Shown: one piece after another, positions 43,629 through 54,099 of the stretch | Layout of the letters: each line of letters starts with the position of its first letter | Position numbering within the stretch: the stretch's first letter is position 1 | Source: Polyangiaceae bacterium | GTDB taxonomy: Bacteria > Myxococcota_A > Polyangia > Polyangiales > Polyangiaceae | Assembly: GCA_019637295.1 (NCBI GenBank) | Contig: JAHBVX010000010.1 | Coordinates: forward strand, 240,977-304,976 | Length of the DNA stretch: 64,000 nucleotides | Direction of reading: 5' to 3' | The notes under the pieces: model-generated | Seen by the model: only the letters and a program-made list of their open reading frames with translations | Told to the model about the DNA's origin: nothing | Database searches by the model: none | Made by a program: the position numbers and the translations under genes

Positions 43629-45194
43629 ATGGCAGGATGGAAAGAACTCGCCTACCGTGGGGCCGTGGGTAGTCGCGATCCCGACGTCCTGATCATCGGC
43701 TCCGGACCCAACGGGCTGGTGGCAGCCTGCCGCCTGGCCATGCGCGGTCTCTCGGTCGTCGTGCTCGAGGCCCACCCGCGACGTCCGGGGGGCGCGCTCG
43801 GAAGCCAAGAGTGCACGCTGCCAGGCTTCGTGCACGACGTGGGCGCTGGGTTCTTTCCCTTCGGGCGCTCCAGCCCGGCGCTGCGCGAACTCGAGCTCGA
43901 GCGGCGCGGTGTGGTCTGGCACAACGCGGAGATCGAGAGCTGTCACCCGGGGCAAGACGGCAGCGTGGCGTCGCTGGCTCGCGAGCAAGGGCTCGGGGCG
44001 TGGCCGCTGTGCGATAGCCCGCGCGACGCGGAGCGCTGGCGACGTCTCTGCGAGTGGTACGCCAGCGCGGAGGGGCCGATCCTCGACGCGCTGTTCTCGC
44101 CGCTGCCCAGCCTGCGGCCCGCCCTGCGGCTCGGACTGCGCAACGGCGGGCGCCTCGCGAGGTTGATGCTGAGCAGCGCTGGGGGCCTTGGCCGCCGACT
44201 GTTCGAGTCGGAGGCGGCGCGCCGCGTGGTTCCGTCCCTCGCGCTGCACGTGGACGTCGGTCCCGAGGATGCCTTCGGCTCGGGACTCGGCGCCCTGCTC
44301 GGTCTCGCCGCCACCACGGGCGGGTTCGCGGTCCCACGCGGGGGAGCGCAGTCGATCACCAACGCGCTCATCACGCTGCTCGAGGAGCGCGGGGGCAAGC
44401 TCGTGCTCGGCGCTCGCGTCGAGAAGGTGCTGGTGTCCGAGCGCACGGCCGTCGGGGTGAGGCTCGCGGACGGCCAAGAGCTGCGCGCCCGGGACGCGGT
44501 GATGGCCGACACGTCCGCGCCGTCGTTGCTGCTCGATCTGGTCGAGCAGCAGTGGTTGCCGCGGCGGGTGCTGCGCAGGATGCGCCGCTTCCCGCAGGGG
44601 TGGGGCACGTTCAAGGTGGACTTCGCGCTGAGCGAGCCGGTCCCCTGGTCAGTCGAGAGCGCCCGTCGGAGCGCCGTCGTGCATGTCGGGGAGGACGTCG
44701 CGGATCTCGTGCGCTTCACCCGCGAAGTGCGCGACGGGAAGCTGCCCGAGGCGCCCTACCTGGTCGTCGGCCAGCACAGCTTGGTGGATCCGACCCGCGC
44801 GCCCGAGGGTAGGCACACTCTCTACGTCTACACGCACACGCCGTCGGTGCTCGCGGAGGGCTACGACGCGGTACGCGAGGGCTTCGCCGATCGCATCACG
44901 GAGCGCATCGAGCGACTGGCCCCGGGCTTCGGAGGTGCGGTGCTCGAGCGCGCGCTCCACGCGCCGAGCGATCTCCAGCGGGAGAACGCCAACCTGCGCG
45001 GAGGGGATCTGGGCGGAGGGAGCGCCCGGTGGACCAATCAGCTCGTGTTGCGCCCCATCTTCCCCTACTTCCGCTACCGTCTGCCCGTCTCGAGGTTGTA
45101 CCTGTGCTCGGCGTACACGCATCCGGGCACGGGCGTGCACGGGATGTGCGGGTGGAACGCGGCCGGCGTGCTGATGGGGGACATCGGGGCGTGA
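43629..45194 (+). CDS. FAD-dependent oxidoreductase, phytoene-dehydrogenase/PYROXD2-like
   Basis: The 521-residue protein has the dinucleotide-binding motif DVLIIGSGPNGLVAACRLA with the acidic end (VVLEAH) near residue 20-50, an RRPGGALGS segment, and the family C-terminus HPGTGVHGMCGWNAAG. This places it among the phytoene desaturase-like/PYROXD2 oxidoreductases that desaturate or isomerise lipids and carotenoid precursors. It should bind FAD non-covalently, probably membrane-associated. No carotenoid genes are adjacent. The start at 43629 is uncertain; a GTG at 43665 is also possible. Confidence 0.88.
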   Translation: MAGWKELAYRGAVGSRDPDVLIIGSGPNGLVAACRLAMRGLSVVVLEAHPRRPGGALGSQECTLPGFVHDVGAGFFPFGRSSPALRELELERRGVVWHNAEIESCHPGQDGSVASLAREQGLGAWPLCDSPRDAERWRRLCEWYASAEGPILDALFSPLPSLRPALRLGLRNGGRLARLMLSSAGGLGRRLFESEAARRVVPSLALHVDVGPEDAFGSGLGALLGLAATTGGFAVPRGGAQSITNALITLLEERGGKLVLGARVEKVLVSERTAVGVRLADGQELRARDAVMADTSAPSLLLDLVEQQWLPRRVLRRMRRFPQGWGTFKVDFALSEPVPWSVESARRSAVVHVGEDVADLVRFTREVRDGKLPEAPYLVVGQHSLVDPTRAPEGRHTLYVYTHTPSVLAEGYDAVREGFADRITERIERLAPGFGGAVLERALHAPSDLQRENANLRGGDLGGGSARWTNQLVLRPIFPYFRYRLPVSRLYLCSAYTHPGTGVHGMCGWNAAGVLMGDIGA

Positions 45195-45197
45195 GGC

Positions 45198-45614
45198 CTA
45201 GTCCGAACGCGCCAACGTCCGCGAGCTGATGGTGCCGTCCGGCGCGCGGAGCCCGAGCTCACAGCGATACGAGGGCGGTACGGCCGACGCCTCGACGGCC
45301 ACGGAGACCAGGGTTCGCCCGTCGCCGAGCTCCGCCAGCTCGCCTCTCCACTCGAGCCGCGCCACGTCCCCGCTCCACGGATCCGCGACCAAGATGGGCT
45401 CCTCGAGCTCGTAGGCGGCGCCGTCCACGTGAAAGCACCGGAGCCGACCCCCCGGCGCGATGGGCAGCGCCCAGTAGATACTGAGACCCGAGCCGAGCTC
45501 GAAGCGAAAGTCGAACTCGACGTCGACCTCGCTCCACTCGATGGTGACGGCGTCCAGCTCGTACTCACCGACCCGGACGGCGTGCTCCAGTCGGAGCCAC
45601 ACGCTGCGTGGCAT
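45198..45614 (-). CDS. Hypothetical protein, small and beta-rich
   Basis: The 138-residue protein has no signal, membrane segment or known motif. It is acidic and beta-rich (VEFDFRFELGSGLSIYWALP) with one Cys at CFHVDG and another in YRCELGLRAPDG. Strand choice rests on its plausible composition and the ATG directly upstream of the intergenic space. It is divergent from a small Cys-rich lipoprotein 50 bases away and convergent with the FAD oxidoreductase three bases away. Function unknown. Confidence 0.6.
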   Translation of the reverse strand: MPRSVWLRLEHAVRVGEYELDAVTIEWSEVDVEFDFRFELGSGLSIYWALPIAPGGRLRCFHVDGAAYELEEPILVADPWSGDVARLEWRGELAELGDGRTLVSVAVEASAVPPSYRCELGLRAPDGTISSRTLARSD

Positions 45615-45664
45615 GAGTGCGAGCAGGGTATCGCGAGGCGGCGCCGCGCGCTATGCTTGCGTTC

Positions 45665-46054
45665 ATGCGAGGCTCGACTGGACTCGGCGTGATGGTGCTC
45701 TTGGCTTTCGTCGGGTGTGGCGGCGATGACGACGACGGCGGAACCGAGGCCGACAGACGCGGCGTCGGGGCCGCCTGCGGCGACAGCACGGACTGCAAAG
45801 AGGCCGGACAGACCTGCCTGCCCTTCAAGGGCGGGTATTGCGGCGTGGCGGACTGCACCGCAGACGTGGACTGTCCGTCGGGCTCGCGCTGCGTCGCCCA
45901 CACGGACGGCAAGAACTACTGCTTCCGTGTGTGCTTCGACAAGTTCGACTGCAACCGCAACCGCCCGGCGGAGCACGCCGCCAACTGCTCGGCGAACATC
46001 ACCTTCGTGGAGAGCGGCAAGTCGGAGAAGGCCTGCGTGCCCCCGTCGTCCTGA
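45665..46054 (+). CDS. Small Cys-rich lipoprotein
   Basis: The 129-residue protein has a short signal, the lipobox FVGC and an acidic tether (GGDDDDGG). The mature part has ten cysteines with spacing CGDSTDCKEAGQTC, YCGVADC, DCPSGSRC, YCFRVCF and DCNRN, like the small disulfide-rich domains common on the surface of myxobacteria. Two close Met codons (45653 and 45665) are both possible starts. No enzymatic function is expected; binding or structural roles are likely. Confidence 0.72.
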   Translation: MRGSTGLGVMVLLAFVGCGGDDDDGGTEADRRGVGAACGDSTDCKEAGQTCLPFKGGYCGVADCTADVDCPSGSRCVAHTDGKNYCFRVCFDKFDCNRNRPAEHAANCSANITFVESGKSEKACVPPSS

Positions 46055-47179
46055 TCAGACGGCGTACTTGCCGGGGGCCGGTGCGTCGAGCGTCACCGGG
46101 CGCTCGTCGCCCCGCTCGACGCGCTGAATCAGCTCGTCCACGCACGCGAACAGGCACTCGTTGTCCCGTCGCTCGTAGCTCTCGAGCGCGTGCGAGTATT
46201 CGTCGGCTCGAGCGAGGAAGGGCTCGATGGCGTCGCGGTCCAGCTGCCGCGCCCACGCGCCATAGCCCAGGTGCTCGAGGTAGCGAGCGTTCAGCTCCTG
46301 CTCGTACTGGCGCTCCACCGGCACGCTGAGCATGGGCACGTGCAGGCTCACCGCCTCGCTCATGAGCGAGAAGCCGCCGCCGGCGATCACGGCGCGGGCG
46401 GTGCGCAGATCATCGACGAAGCCCGTCTCCGAGAACGAGCACAGCGTCACGTTGCCCTCCGAGCCGCTGCGCCCGAGGCCGTAGACCCGGAAGCGATACG
46501 GCAGCGTGCGCAGGGTGGGTAGCAGCGTGTCGTTGCTGGCGGAGGTCTGGTACACGAGCACGTGGCTGCCGGGCTCGCGGGCGGCTGCCAAGATCTCCGG
46601 GCGCAAGATGGGCGGCACCAGAGTCGTGCGCTTCTTGCGCACCTTGGGGAAGAAGAAGCTGGTCACCAGGTAGTGATAGGCGCCCGGGAGCTTGATCTTC
46701 ACCGCCCATTTGGCGAGCCGAAAGTCGAACCCCCGGCTACCGGCGACGTCCTTCGGGTGTTTGCAGCGGTTGATGACCTGCATGTTGTCGATGCTTACGA
46801 CCGGTAGCCGGTGGTTCAGGCCGTAGAGCGCGGCCCAGCTCTCGAAGTCGCTGATCACCAGCTCTGGAGAGAAGCCATCCTCCACGACGCGACGATACAC
46901 CTCGACGTTCTGCTTGATGCCGCGTGGGGCGCTCTTGAGGTTCTCGAACAAGCTCTCGGAGCGATCCACCCGATTGCCGAAGTAGCGCAGCGTCAGGCCA
47001 TGGATCTCCTCGATGCTGACGTTCGCGTGTCCCGCGAGGCGCTCCACCAGGAAGCGGTGCGCGCGGCCGGAGACCACGACCTTGACCTGATGACCGGCCG
47101 ACAGCAGGTGCTCGAGCACGACGCGGCTGCGCGTGGCGTGCCCCATACCCTCCCCGACCACTCCGTACAATATCCGCAT
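46055..47179 (-). CDS. GT28/MurG-like glycosyltransferase family protein
   Basis: The 374-residue protein has the GT-B fold signature of an archaeal MJ1255-like or MurG-like group: N-terminal ILYGVVGEGMGHATRSRVVLEHL and a C-terminal nucleotide-sugar half with TARAVIAGGGFSLMSEAVSLHVPMLSVPV. No membrane segments are evident. The acceptor is unknown; relatives transfer sugars to lipids or teichoic-type polymers. The start is the Met at 47179; the longer minus-strand frame reads through the YhbY and Usp genes and is not coding. Confidence 0.82.
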   Translation of the reverse strand: MRILYGVVGEGMGHATRSRVVLEHLLSAGHQVKVVVSGRAHRFLVERLAGHANVSIEEIHGLTLRYFGNRVDRSESLFENLKSAPRGIKQNVEVYRRVVEDGFSPELVISDFESWAALYGLNHRLPVVSIDNMQVINRCKHPKDVAGSRGFDFRLAKWAVKIKLPGAYHYLVTSFFFPKVRKKRTTLVPPILRPEILAAAREPGSHVLVYQTSASNDTLLPTLRTLPYRFRVYGLGRSGSEGNVTLCSFSETGFVDDLRTARAVIAGGGFSLMSEAVSLHVPMLSVPVERQYEQELNARYLEHLGYGAWARQLDRDAIEPFLARADEYSHALESYERRDNECLFACVDELIQRVERGDERPVTLDAPAPGKYAV

Positions 47180-47239
47180 GGCGCACGCGAGGGTAGCCGG
47201 CACTTGGCTCGAGGGGAAGCGACGCGCTATGACGCGCCG

Positions 47240-47581
47240 GTGGCGGAATCGAAACAACTCACGACCAAGCAACGGCAGCACCTGCGCGCCCTGGCCCACC
47301 CGCTCGACCCGGTGGTTCAGATCGGCCGGCAGGGTCTGACGGACGGCGTGGTCACCGAGCTCGGACACGCGCTGCGCGCGCACGAGCTCGTCAAGGTCAA
47401 GGTTGGGTCCGAGTGTCCGACGCCCGCGGCCGAGCTCGGGGTGCAGCTCGGCGAAGCGGCACGCGCTCAGCTGGTCCAGGTCATCGGGCGCGTGGTCGTC
47501 GTCTACCGACGGCGCGAGAAGAACCCCAAGATCGAGCTGCCCCAGCCCACGCGCAGGCGCCGGGTGAAGGCGGCCAGCTGA
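47240..47581 (+). CDS. yhbY: YhbY-type CRM-domain RNA-binding protein
   Basis: The 113-residue protein is a CRS1-YhbY (CRM) domain: LTTKQRQHLRALAHPLDPVVQIGRQGLTDGVVTELGHALRAHELVKVKV, where the GRQGLT (GKxG) loop is the RNA-contact signature. YhbY associates with the 50S precursor. I use a GTG start (47240) because no in-frame ATG exists before the conserved sequence. The Arg-rich tail (RRRRVKAAS) adds positive charge. It stands 39 bases before a universal stress protein gene on the same strand. Confidence 0.88.
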   Translation: MAESKQLTTKQRQHLRALAHPLDPVVQIGRQGLTDGVVTELGHALRAHELVKVKVGSECPTPAAELGVQLGEAARAQLVQVIGRVVVVYRRREKNPKIELPQPTRRRRVKAAS

Positions 47582-47620
47582 CCGCTTTGCCAGCGCCGTG
47601 GCCCGCGGTAGGCTCGGTTC

Positions 47621-48103
47621 ATGAGCGTCGTCGTGGTTGGAATGGATTTCTCGGAGCTGGGACAACACGCGCTGAACGAGGCGCTCGCCCTCGCCGGCCG
47701 TCGCGCGGGCGCGCACGTTCACGCCGTGCACGTGGCGTCGGGCCTGGGGCCCATGCTGCGCATCGATCTCCCCGATGACGTGCGCACGGTGACCGCGACG
47801 GACGCCGAGGCGTTCGTGAAGAGCGTCGTGGGCAAGCACGTCGCTGACTGGCGCGCGGGCGGTGGAGAGTTCGCAGGGGAGGTCGAGACCCACGTACGCG
47901 TCGGTGCGCCGTCGGACGAGATCGTGAAGCTGGCCGCGGAGGTTGGCGCGGACATGATCGTGGTCGGCACCCATGGCCGAAAGGGTGTCACACGGCTCAT
48001 CCTTGGCTCCGTGGCCGAGGCCGTCGTGCGTAAGGCCGGCTGTCCGGTGCTCGTCGCGCGCCACAAGCAGCATGCACCGGGCGAGTCGCCGGAGAGCGAA
48101 TGA
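47621..48103 (+). CDS. Universal stress protein, UspA family
   Basis: The 160-residue protein is a single Usp domain of the ATP-binding type: VVVGMDFSELGQHALNEAL at the N-terminus and the nucleotide loop GTHGRKGVTRLILGSVAEAVVRKAGCPVLV (G-2x-G-9x-GS pattern). Such proteins accumulate under starvation or stress. It overlaps the oligoribonuclease gene by four bases (ATGA), so the stress protein and the final RNA-degradation enzyme are made from one message. The last 14 residues are polar. Confidence 0.92.
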   Translation: MSVVVVGMDFSELGQHALNEALALAGRRAGAHVHAVHVASGLGPMLRIDLPDDVRTVTATDAEAFVKSVVGKHVADWRAGGGEFAGEVETHVRVGAPSDEIVKLAAEVGADMIVVGTHGRKGVTRLILGSVAEAVVRKAGCPVLVARHKQHAPGESPESE

Positions 48104-48660
48104 GCGATAAGCTCAAGCGCGTCCAGAGCGCCACCAACTTGGCCTGGATCGATCTGGAGATGACCGGCCTCGATTGCCAGCGGGACGTCATCATCCAGGC
48201 GGCGCTGATCGTCACCAATCAAGACCTCGAGCCCCTCGAGCGGTTCGTGTGCGACGTGTGGCAGCCCAAGTCCGAGCTCGAGAAGATGGCGCCCTTCGTG
48301 CGGGAGATGCACACCGTGACCGGGCTGCTCGGGCGTCTAGAGAAGTCGAACAAGGACGTGCGCTTCACCGAGAAGCTGCTGCTCGAGCGGGTGGCGGGCT
48401 GGTGCGCTTACCCGGCCGTGCTGTGCGGTAACAGCGTGGGTCAAGACAAGCGCTTCATCGAACGCTACATGCCCGGCCTCGATGGCTACCTGTCCTATCG
48501 CATCGTGGACGTCAGCTCACTGAAGGTGCTGGCGCGGCTGTGGTACGGCGAGGACGCGGTGTACAAGAAGCCTGAGACCGGCTCACACGACGCGCTGTTC
48601 GACATCGAGCAGTCGATCTTGGAGCTGTCGCACTATCGCCAGCGCTTCATGCAGCCTTGA
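48100..48660 (+). CDS. orn: Oligoribonuclease
   Basis: The 186-residue DEDDh exonuclease degrades 2-5-nucleotide RNAs and pGpG, the product of EAL phosphodiesterases. The acidic residues are visible: IDLEMTGLD (Asp/Glu), GNSVGQDKRFI (Asp), and GSHDALFDIEQSI (His/Asp). The size is that of E. coli Orn. Translational coupling to the upstream Usp gene is seen. In a cell with many c-di-GMP enzymes, as here, Orn completes signal breakdown; that link is established for other bacteria and inferred here. Confidence 0.95.
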   Translation: MSDKLKRVQSATNLAWIDLEMTGLDCQRDVIIQAALIVTNQDLEPLERFVCDVWQPKSELEKMAPFVREMHTVTGLLGRLEKSNKDVRFTEKLLLERVAGWCAYPAVLCGNSVGQDKRFIERYMPGLDGYLSYRIVDVSSLKVLARLWYGEDAVYKKPETGSHDALFDIEQSILELSHYRQRFMQP

Positions 48661-48709
48661 ATTGGGGCCTCGCCGGCGCGGGTACGTCGCGCCTCGGCGG
48701 GCCGGGCCC

Positions 48710-50026
<1,317 letters not shown>

Positions 50027-50096
50027 GCGGACATCAAAGCACTCGCCCCACGCGGCGACAACCGCGTCGCAGCGCCGCCGCGGCGCCGCCCCGGGG

Positions 50097-51740
50097 TCAC
50101 TTCGGTGTCACGGCGCCGTGTGCGTCCGCGCTGACGACGATCGCGAGCTGGTGCTTCTCGTTGTCGAAGGTGAGGATCACGTGATCCGGGGCCACGGTGA
50201 CTCGCGGGTTCTCCAGCTTCTCGCCGCTGAACTCGAAGCTGTCCATGATGAGCGCCGGCGGCTGGGCATCGAGGCTGCCGAGGGGAGCCACGCGGGAACG
50301 GAGCCCGCCCGCGTGGGTCTCGTACACGACGGCGACTCGGTCGTCGAAGGAGGTAACGGCCAGGAAGCGCTTGATGCGCTTCTCCGTGAAGGCGACGGCG
50401 TCGCTCTTGCAGCCCTTGGGGCTGCAGTCGAGCCGTCCCACCTGAAACCCGCCCTCGTCGCGCTCGACCCAGTGGCGTAGATAGCGCGCGGGGCGACAGT
50501 CGGGTCCCCACTCGTTCGTTCGTACCCGGGGCACGCGGCCCTTCACCGGCGGCGACCACGCGCCGCCGTCCACGAACCAGACCACTCGCTCTTCGCCCTG
50601 CAGGCCGTGGGCGACTCCGCTGGTCGGCGTGGCTTCGCACACGTCCACCCGCGCCGGGATGGTGCCCGCGAGGGTCACGGGCTCGCCCTCGAGCACCGCA
50701 CCTGCGCCGATGCGGCGCCAGGAGAGCTTGCGCTCGCCGTCCTGCTCGTGGAGGTAGCCGAACTGTCCGGCCACCATCGTGGCCTGGGTCGTGGGGTCGA
50801 GCTCGAGCTTGGCCTGAGCGACGGCAGCTCCCCCGTCGATCTCCACCAAGAATAGCTCCTTGCCTCGCGGCTCGAGCACGTGGCCCTTGCGCATGCCCGC
50901 GCGCAGCTTGATACGTGCCCCGTCGAGCAGCGACACGGCGCCGCGCTCGTCGCCATCTTCTCCCGGGAAGTTGCCGACGACCGCCGGCGGCTCAGACAGA
51001 TCGAGCAACGTGAGCTCACCGCTCGCCGCGGGGCCCTTCACGTCGCTGCACTCGGCCGATTTGCCGCGCTCGGTCACGCGACACAGCCGCATCGGTAGCT
51101 CCGAACCCCGCCGCGCGCCGTACACGAGCCAGGCTTGCCCGCTCGGCGTGACGCCGCTGTCCGCGAGATAGTGCTTGGCGGAAGCCAACGCCGGCAGGTC
51201 GCGACGCAGCGCCGGTGCGAGCCGATGGGCGGGCGCGGCCACGTCCGGCACGTCCACGATGGCGACGCCCGCGATGCGCGCGGCCTCCCACACCTCGTCG
51301 GCCTTGCCGAAGGGGTGCCCCTCGGTCGGGAACTGACACGGCGCCGTCTCGTCGTCACCGCAAGACAGCTCCGAGCGCAGCAGGCGCGCGAGCAGCGCTT
51401 CCTTTCCAGAGCCGTCCAGCGACCGGTACAGCTCGCTGGCATGGGGTGCGCAGCGCGCGGGCCACCCCTCGCCCTCGGCGCTCGGACGAAGCTGCTCCGC
51501 GAGCTCCACCTCACGCAGCCGCAAGAACACGTTCTCGCCCTCCTTCACCGGCTCGCCGATCAGACAGCGGGACAGCGCGCTGAAGTGGCGATTGGCCTTG
51601 CCGCCACCCGCGCTCACCGCGACGACCGCGACGGCCACCACCAGCGCGACCACGACGCCGACGCCGATGAGCAAGCCAGGCTTGATCGTGGGCCGCTGCC
51701 GCAGCGCCTGCATCATCTGCTCATCACGCGCGTCGCTCAT
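50097..51740 (-). CDS. Single-pass membrane protein of unknown function
   Basis: The 547-residue protein has one membrane segment (about 22-44; LLIGVGVVVALVVAVAVVAVS) and a large external part with several cysteine pairs (CLIGE, RCAPH, LSCGDDETAPCQF, LCRVTERGKSAEC, DCSPKGCKS). The sequence has a repeated beta pattern that could be a propeller (ALIMDSFEFSGEKLENPRVTVAPDHVILTFDNEKHQLAIVV). No enzyme motif is recognised. A longer upstream frame exists but the Met just before DARDEQMMQ gives a short cytoplasmic tail. It lies downstream of the methyltransferase-Nudix gene on the same strand. Confidence 0.7.
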   Translation of the reverse strand: MSDARDEQMMQALRQRPTIKPGLLIGVGVVVALVVAVAVVAVSAGGGKANRHFSALSRCLIGEPVKEGENVFLRLREVELAEQLRPSAEGEGWPARCAPHASELYRSLDGSGKEALLARLLRSELSCGDDETAPCQFPTEGHPFGKADEVWEAARIAGVAIVDVPDVAAPAHRLAPALRRDLPALASAKHYLADSGVTPSGQAWLVYGARRGSELPMRLCRVTERGKSAECSDVKGPAASGELTLLDLSEPPAVVGNFPGEDGDERGAVSLLDGARIKLRAGMRKGHVLEPRGKELFLVEIDGGAAVAQAKLELDPTTQATMVAGQFGYLHEQDGERKLSWRRIGAGAVLEGEPVTLAGTIPARVDVCEATPTSGVAHGLQGEERVVWFVDGGAWSPPVKGRVPRVRTNEWGPDCRPARYLRHWVERDEGGFQVGRLDCSPKGCKSDAVAFTEKRIKRFLAVTSFDDRVAVVYETHAGGLRSRVAPLGSLDAQPPALIMDSFEFSGEKLENPRVTVAPDHVILTFDNEKHQLAIVVSADAHGAVTPK

Positions 51741-51838
51741 GCGATCATCCTCCGTGCGGTTCGCAGTGAACACGAGCTGCGAAAGGAAGCAAGGGGGGGG
51801 TGGCTCGGGTTCGCAGCTGCACTGCGGGTGCACCGCGT

Positions 51839-54049
51839 CTAGGCGAGCAGGCCCACCGCGTGCGCCGCGCGCCACGCGACGATCCGCAAGTGACCGTCGA
51901 GCACCGGGCGATCGCTCGCGAGCAAATCCCGCAGCAGGACCCAGTGCAGCGGGGCGTCGCTCGGCTGTTCGGTCGCGACGTCGAGGGCCAGCGGGTACAC
52001 CGCCTCCGGGGTCAGCCCCGGCGAAGGGTGATAACGTCCGCCCAGCTCCCAACACTTGCGGCACTCGATGCCGTGCTCGCTCGCGAGCCGCTCGAGCACG
52101 AAGTCTCTCGCGGCGCCCTGTGAGCTCACCCCTCGGGGCAGCCGCCAGGCCGGGGCGACCCACAGCGCGCTCGAGCCCGTGAAGGCCTGGACCGCGGGAA
52201 GATCGTGGTCGAACACGCCGAGGTAGACCTGCTCGCGGTCTCGACGCAGCAGCGCCACCGCGACGGTGCTCGGGCTCGTGGTGCGCGGAAACACGTACTC
52301 GCGCTCGACGCTGGAGACGACCTCGCCGGCGGCGTTCAGCTCGGCGAAGCGCCCGCGCCGCACCCCCAAAAAACCGCTCGACCGCTCGCCGCCGACCGCG
52401 CGGAAGCGTCGCCGTCGCCGACCTGCCGCGAGCGAGTGCGCCTCGATCACGTTCTGGGGTGGGGGGCTCGATAGCAGCTCGAGCGCGTCCCCGATCCAGG
52501 GGCCGACGGAGCGCTTCAGTATGGACGACAGGAGCGCGTACACGTTCAGCTCGAGCCGCGCGTCCGGCAGACCGCCCACCTGCGCGGCGCGCAGCACCTG
52601 CTCGGCGCTGATGGCGCGCACGCGCCCGCTCGTGCTCGCCCCCGACACGTTCCCGAGGGGCTCCTCGACGAACACCGGCTCGACCCGGGCGAACACCGAC
52701 GAGACCTGCTCTTGCAGGCCTCCGGGTGAGGGGTAGTACTGGCTTCCGTCGAACAACTCGAGGACGCGCTCCGGCGCGATCTGGGCGTCTCTGGACAACA
52801 GCGCCTCGGCCGCCTGGCCCAGCGGGAGCTCCCGGCGCAAGGTCGTGAGCGGCTCGGTGACGTAGCCTACGGGGCGAGCGCCCTCGAGCGAGGACTGCGC
52901 CGCCTCCGAGCCCTGCAGCACCGGTCGCGGGTAGCTGCGCCGCGCCAGCACCATCACGTCACCGTCCAGCTCGAAGAACGGCACCACGTCGATGGTGGGG
53001 TGGGGTCGATATGCCAGATCGTACACCTGTCCCGTCACCGTGCACTCGAAGTGGGTCAGCTCGAGGAACGACAGCTGCTCGGTGTGCTCACGCTCTTCGA
53101 AGCGGACGCCCTCGTGCGGCGGCACCTTCTCGCCCGCGATCAGGTAGTTGGTGGCTGGAAACGGCAGCCGCTGCCCGTCGAGGGTCGTCACCCGCGCGCG
53201 GCCAGCGAGGCGATGCTCGATGATCCACGGGTTGTGGATGGGCGTGGACGCGAGCACGCGCAGCCCGAGGGAGGCGAACACCGCCTCGAACCCGGCCTGC
53301 GTCAGGTAGGTGTACTCCTCGAGCACCTCGCTGTCCCAGTCCGAGCGGTAGTCCTTGCGCAGCAAGAACTCGGTGCTGAGGGTGTCCTCGACGCGGAACC
53401 GGCGAAAGCCGTCACTCGCGTCCTCGAGCCTCTCGTAGGCGAACCCCGGCCGCTCACTCAGCTTGCGAAACTCCCGCGCGAAGCGCTCGAACAGCCTCGC
53501 GCTGCTGGCGATGACGGGATCGTCGCTCGCGTCGTCCCCGTCGTTCGCCGGCAGTTCCAGGATCACCGGGCCGCGCCCGGAGTCCAGAAAGTCACGCACC
53601 ACGAGCACGCCGTAGGTATCGAGCTGCGCGGACTGGACCGCCATCGCGCGCGCCGCCGCGTCGCGGTCGTAGCCGTTGAACGATGTGACGTGGTGCAGCA
53701 CCGACGAGCTGAGCACGCCGTCGAGGCTGCCCGGGTCGAACACCCGCGCGGCGACGTCGCCCACGACGAACGACAGGTTGGGCAGGACGTGACGCTCCCG
53801 CGCCAGCGCTACCATCTCTGGGCTGATGTCCACCCCGATCACGGTCAGCGCCGGGTACAGCGCGGCGAAGGCGTGGCTGCCGGTGCCCGAGCCCATGCCC
53901 ATGTCCGCGATGCGCCCCTCACACAGAAAGTGCGCCGCGGTGAGCGCCACCTTCTGCCGCATCGACGCATCCATCCCGGCCAGATAGCGCTCGTACGCCC
54001 CCCGATCCCCTCGGTGCTGCTGCGCGTAGTCCTGCATCCGGCGCCCCAA
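51839..54049 (-). CDS. Methyltransferase fused to two Nudix-like domains
   Basis: The 736-residue protein begins with a class I SAM methyltransferase (about 25-260; motif I IADMGMGSGTGSHAF, then VIGVDISPEMVALAR and LSSSVLHHVTSF). Two later regions look like Nudix folds of the ADP-ribose pyrophosphatase group: each has a strand-rich part and a YPSPGG (near residue 436) or HPSPGL (near 671) segment that usually follows the Nudix helix. In neither does a full GX5EX7REUXEEXGU box survive, so hydrolysis is doubtful. No membrane segments. The substrate is unknown. The Met at residue 5 (54037) is an alternative start. Confidence 0.75.
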   Translation of the reverse strand: MGRRMQDYAQQHRGDRGAYERYLAGMDASMRQKVALTAAHFLCEGRIADMGMGSGTGSHAFAALYPALTVIGVDISPEMVALARERHVLPNLSFVVGDVAARVFDPGSLDGVLSSSVLHHVTSFNGYDRDAAARAMAVQSAQLDTYGVLVVRDFLDSGRGPVILELPANDGDDASDDPVIASSARLFERFAREFRKLSERPGFAYERLEDASDGFRRFRVEDTLSTEFLLRKDYRSDWDSEVLEEYTYLTQAGFEAVFASLGLRVLASTPIHNPWIIEHRLAGRARVTTLDGQRLPFPATNYLIAGEKVPPHEGVRFEEREHTEQLSFLELTHFECTVTGQVYDLAYRPHPTIDVVPFFELDGDVMVLARRSYPRPVLQGSEAAQSSLEGARPVGYVTEPLTTLRRELPLGQAAEALLSRDAQIAPERVLELFDGSQYYPSPGGLQEQVSSVFARVEPVFVEEPLGNVSGASTSGRVRAISAEQVLRAAQVGGLPDARLELNVYALLSSILKRSVGPWIGDALELLSSPPPQNVIEAHSLAAGRRRRRFRAVGGERSSGFLGVRRGRFAELNAAGEVVSSVEREYVFPRTTSPSTVAVALLRRDREQVYLGVFDHDLPAVQAFTGSSALWVAPAWRLPRGVSSQGAARDFVLERLASEHGIECRKCWELGGRYHPSPGLTPEAVYPLALDVATEQPSDAPLHWVLLRDLLASDRPVLDGHLRIVAWRAAHAVGLLA

Positions 54050-54099
54050 GATAGCCCGGGCGTCAGCAAATTTGTGTGACTCGCGGCTGACTACTGTCT

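Noticed and set aside
47240..48073. Minus-strand open frame extending the glycosyltransferase N-terminally
   Set aside because: It is antisense to the clearly coding yhbY and usp genes; the conserved protein starts at 47179.
51830..51841. GCGTCTAG at the stop of the methyltransferase-Nudix gene, resembling the right end of the CTAG element
   Set aside because: Only nine bases match, there is no left end or shared interior within 300 bases, so it is probably chance.
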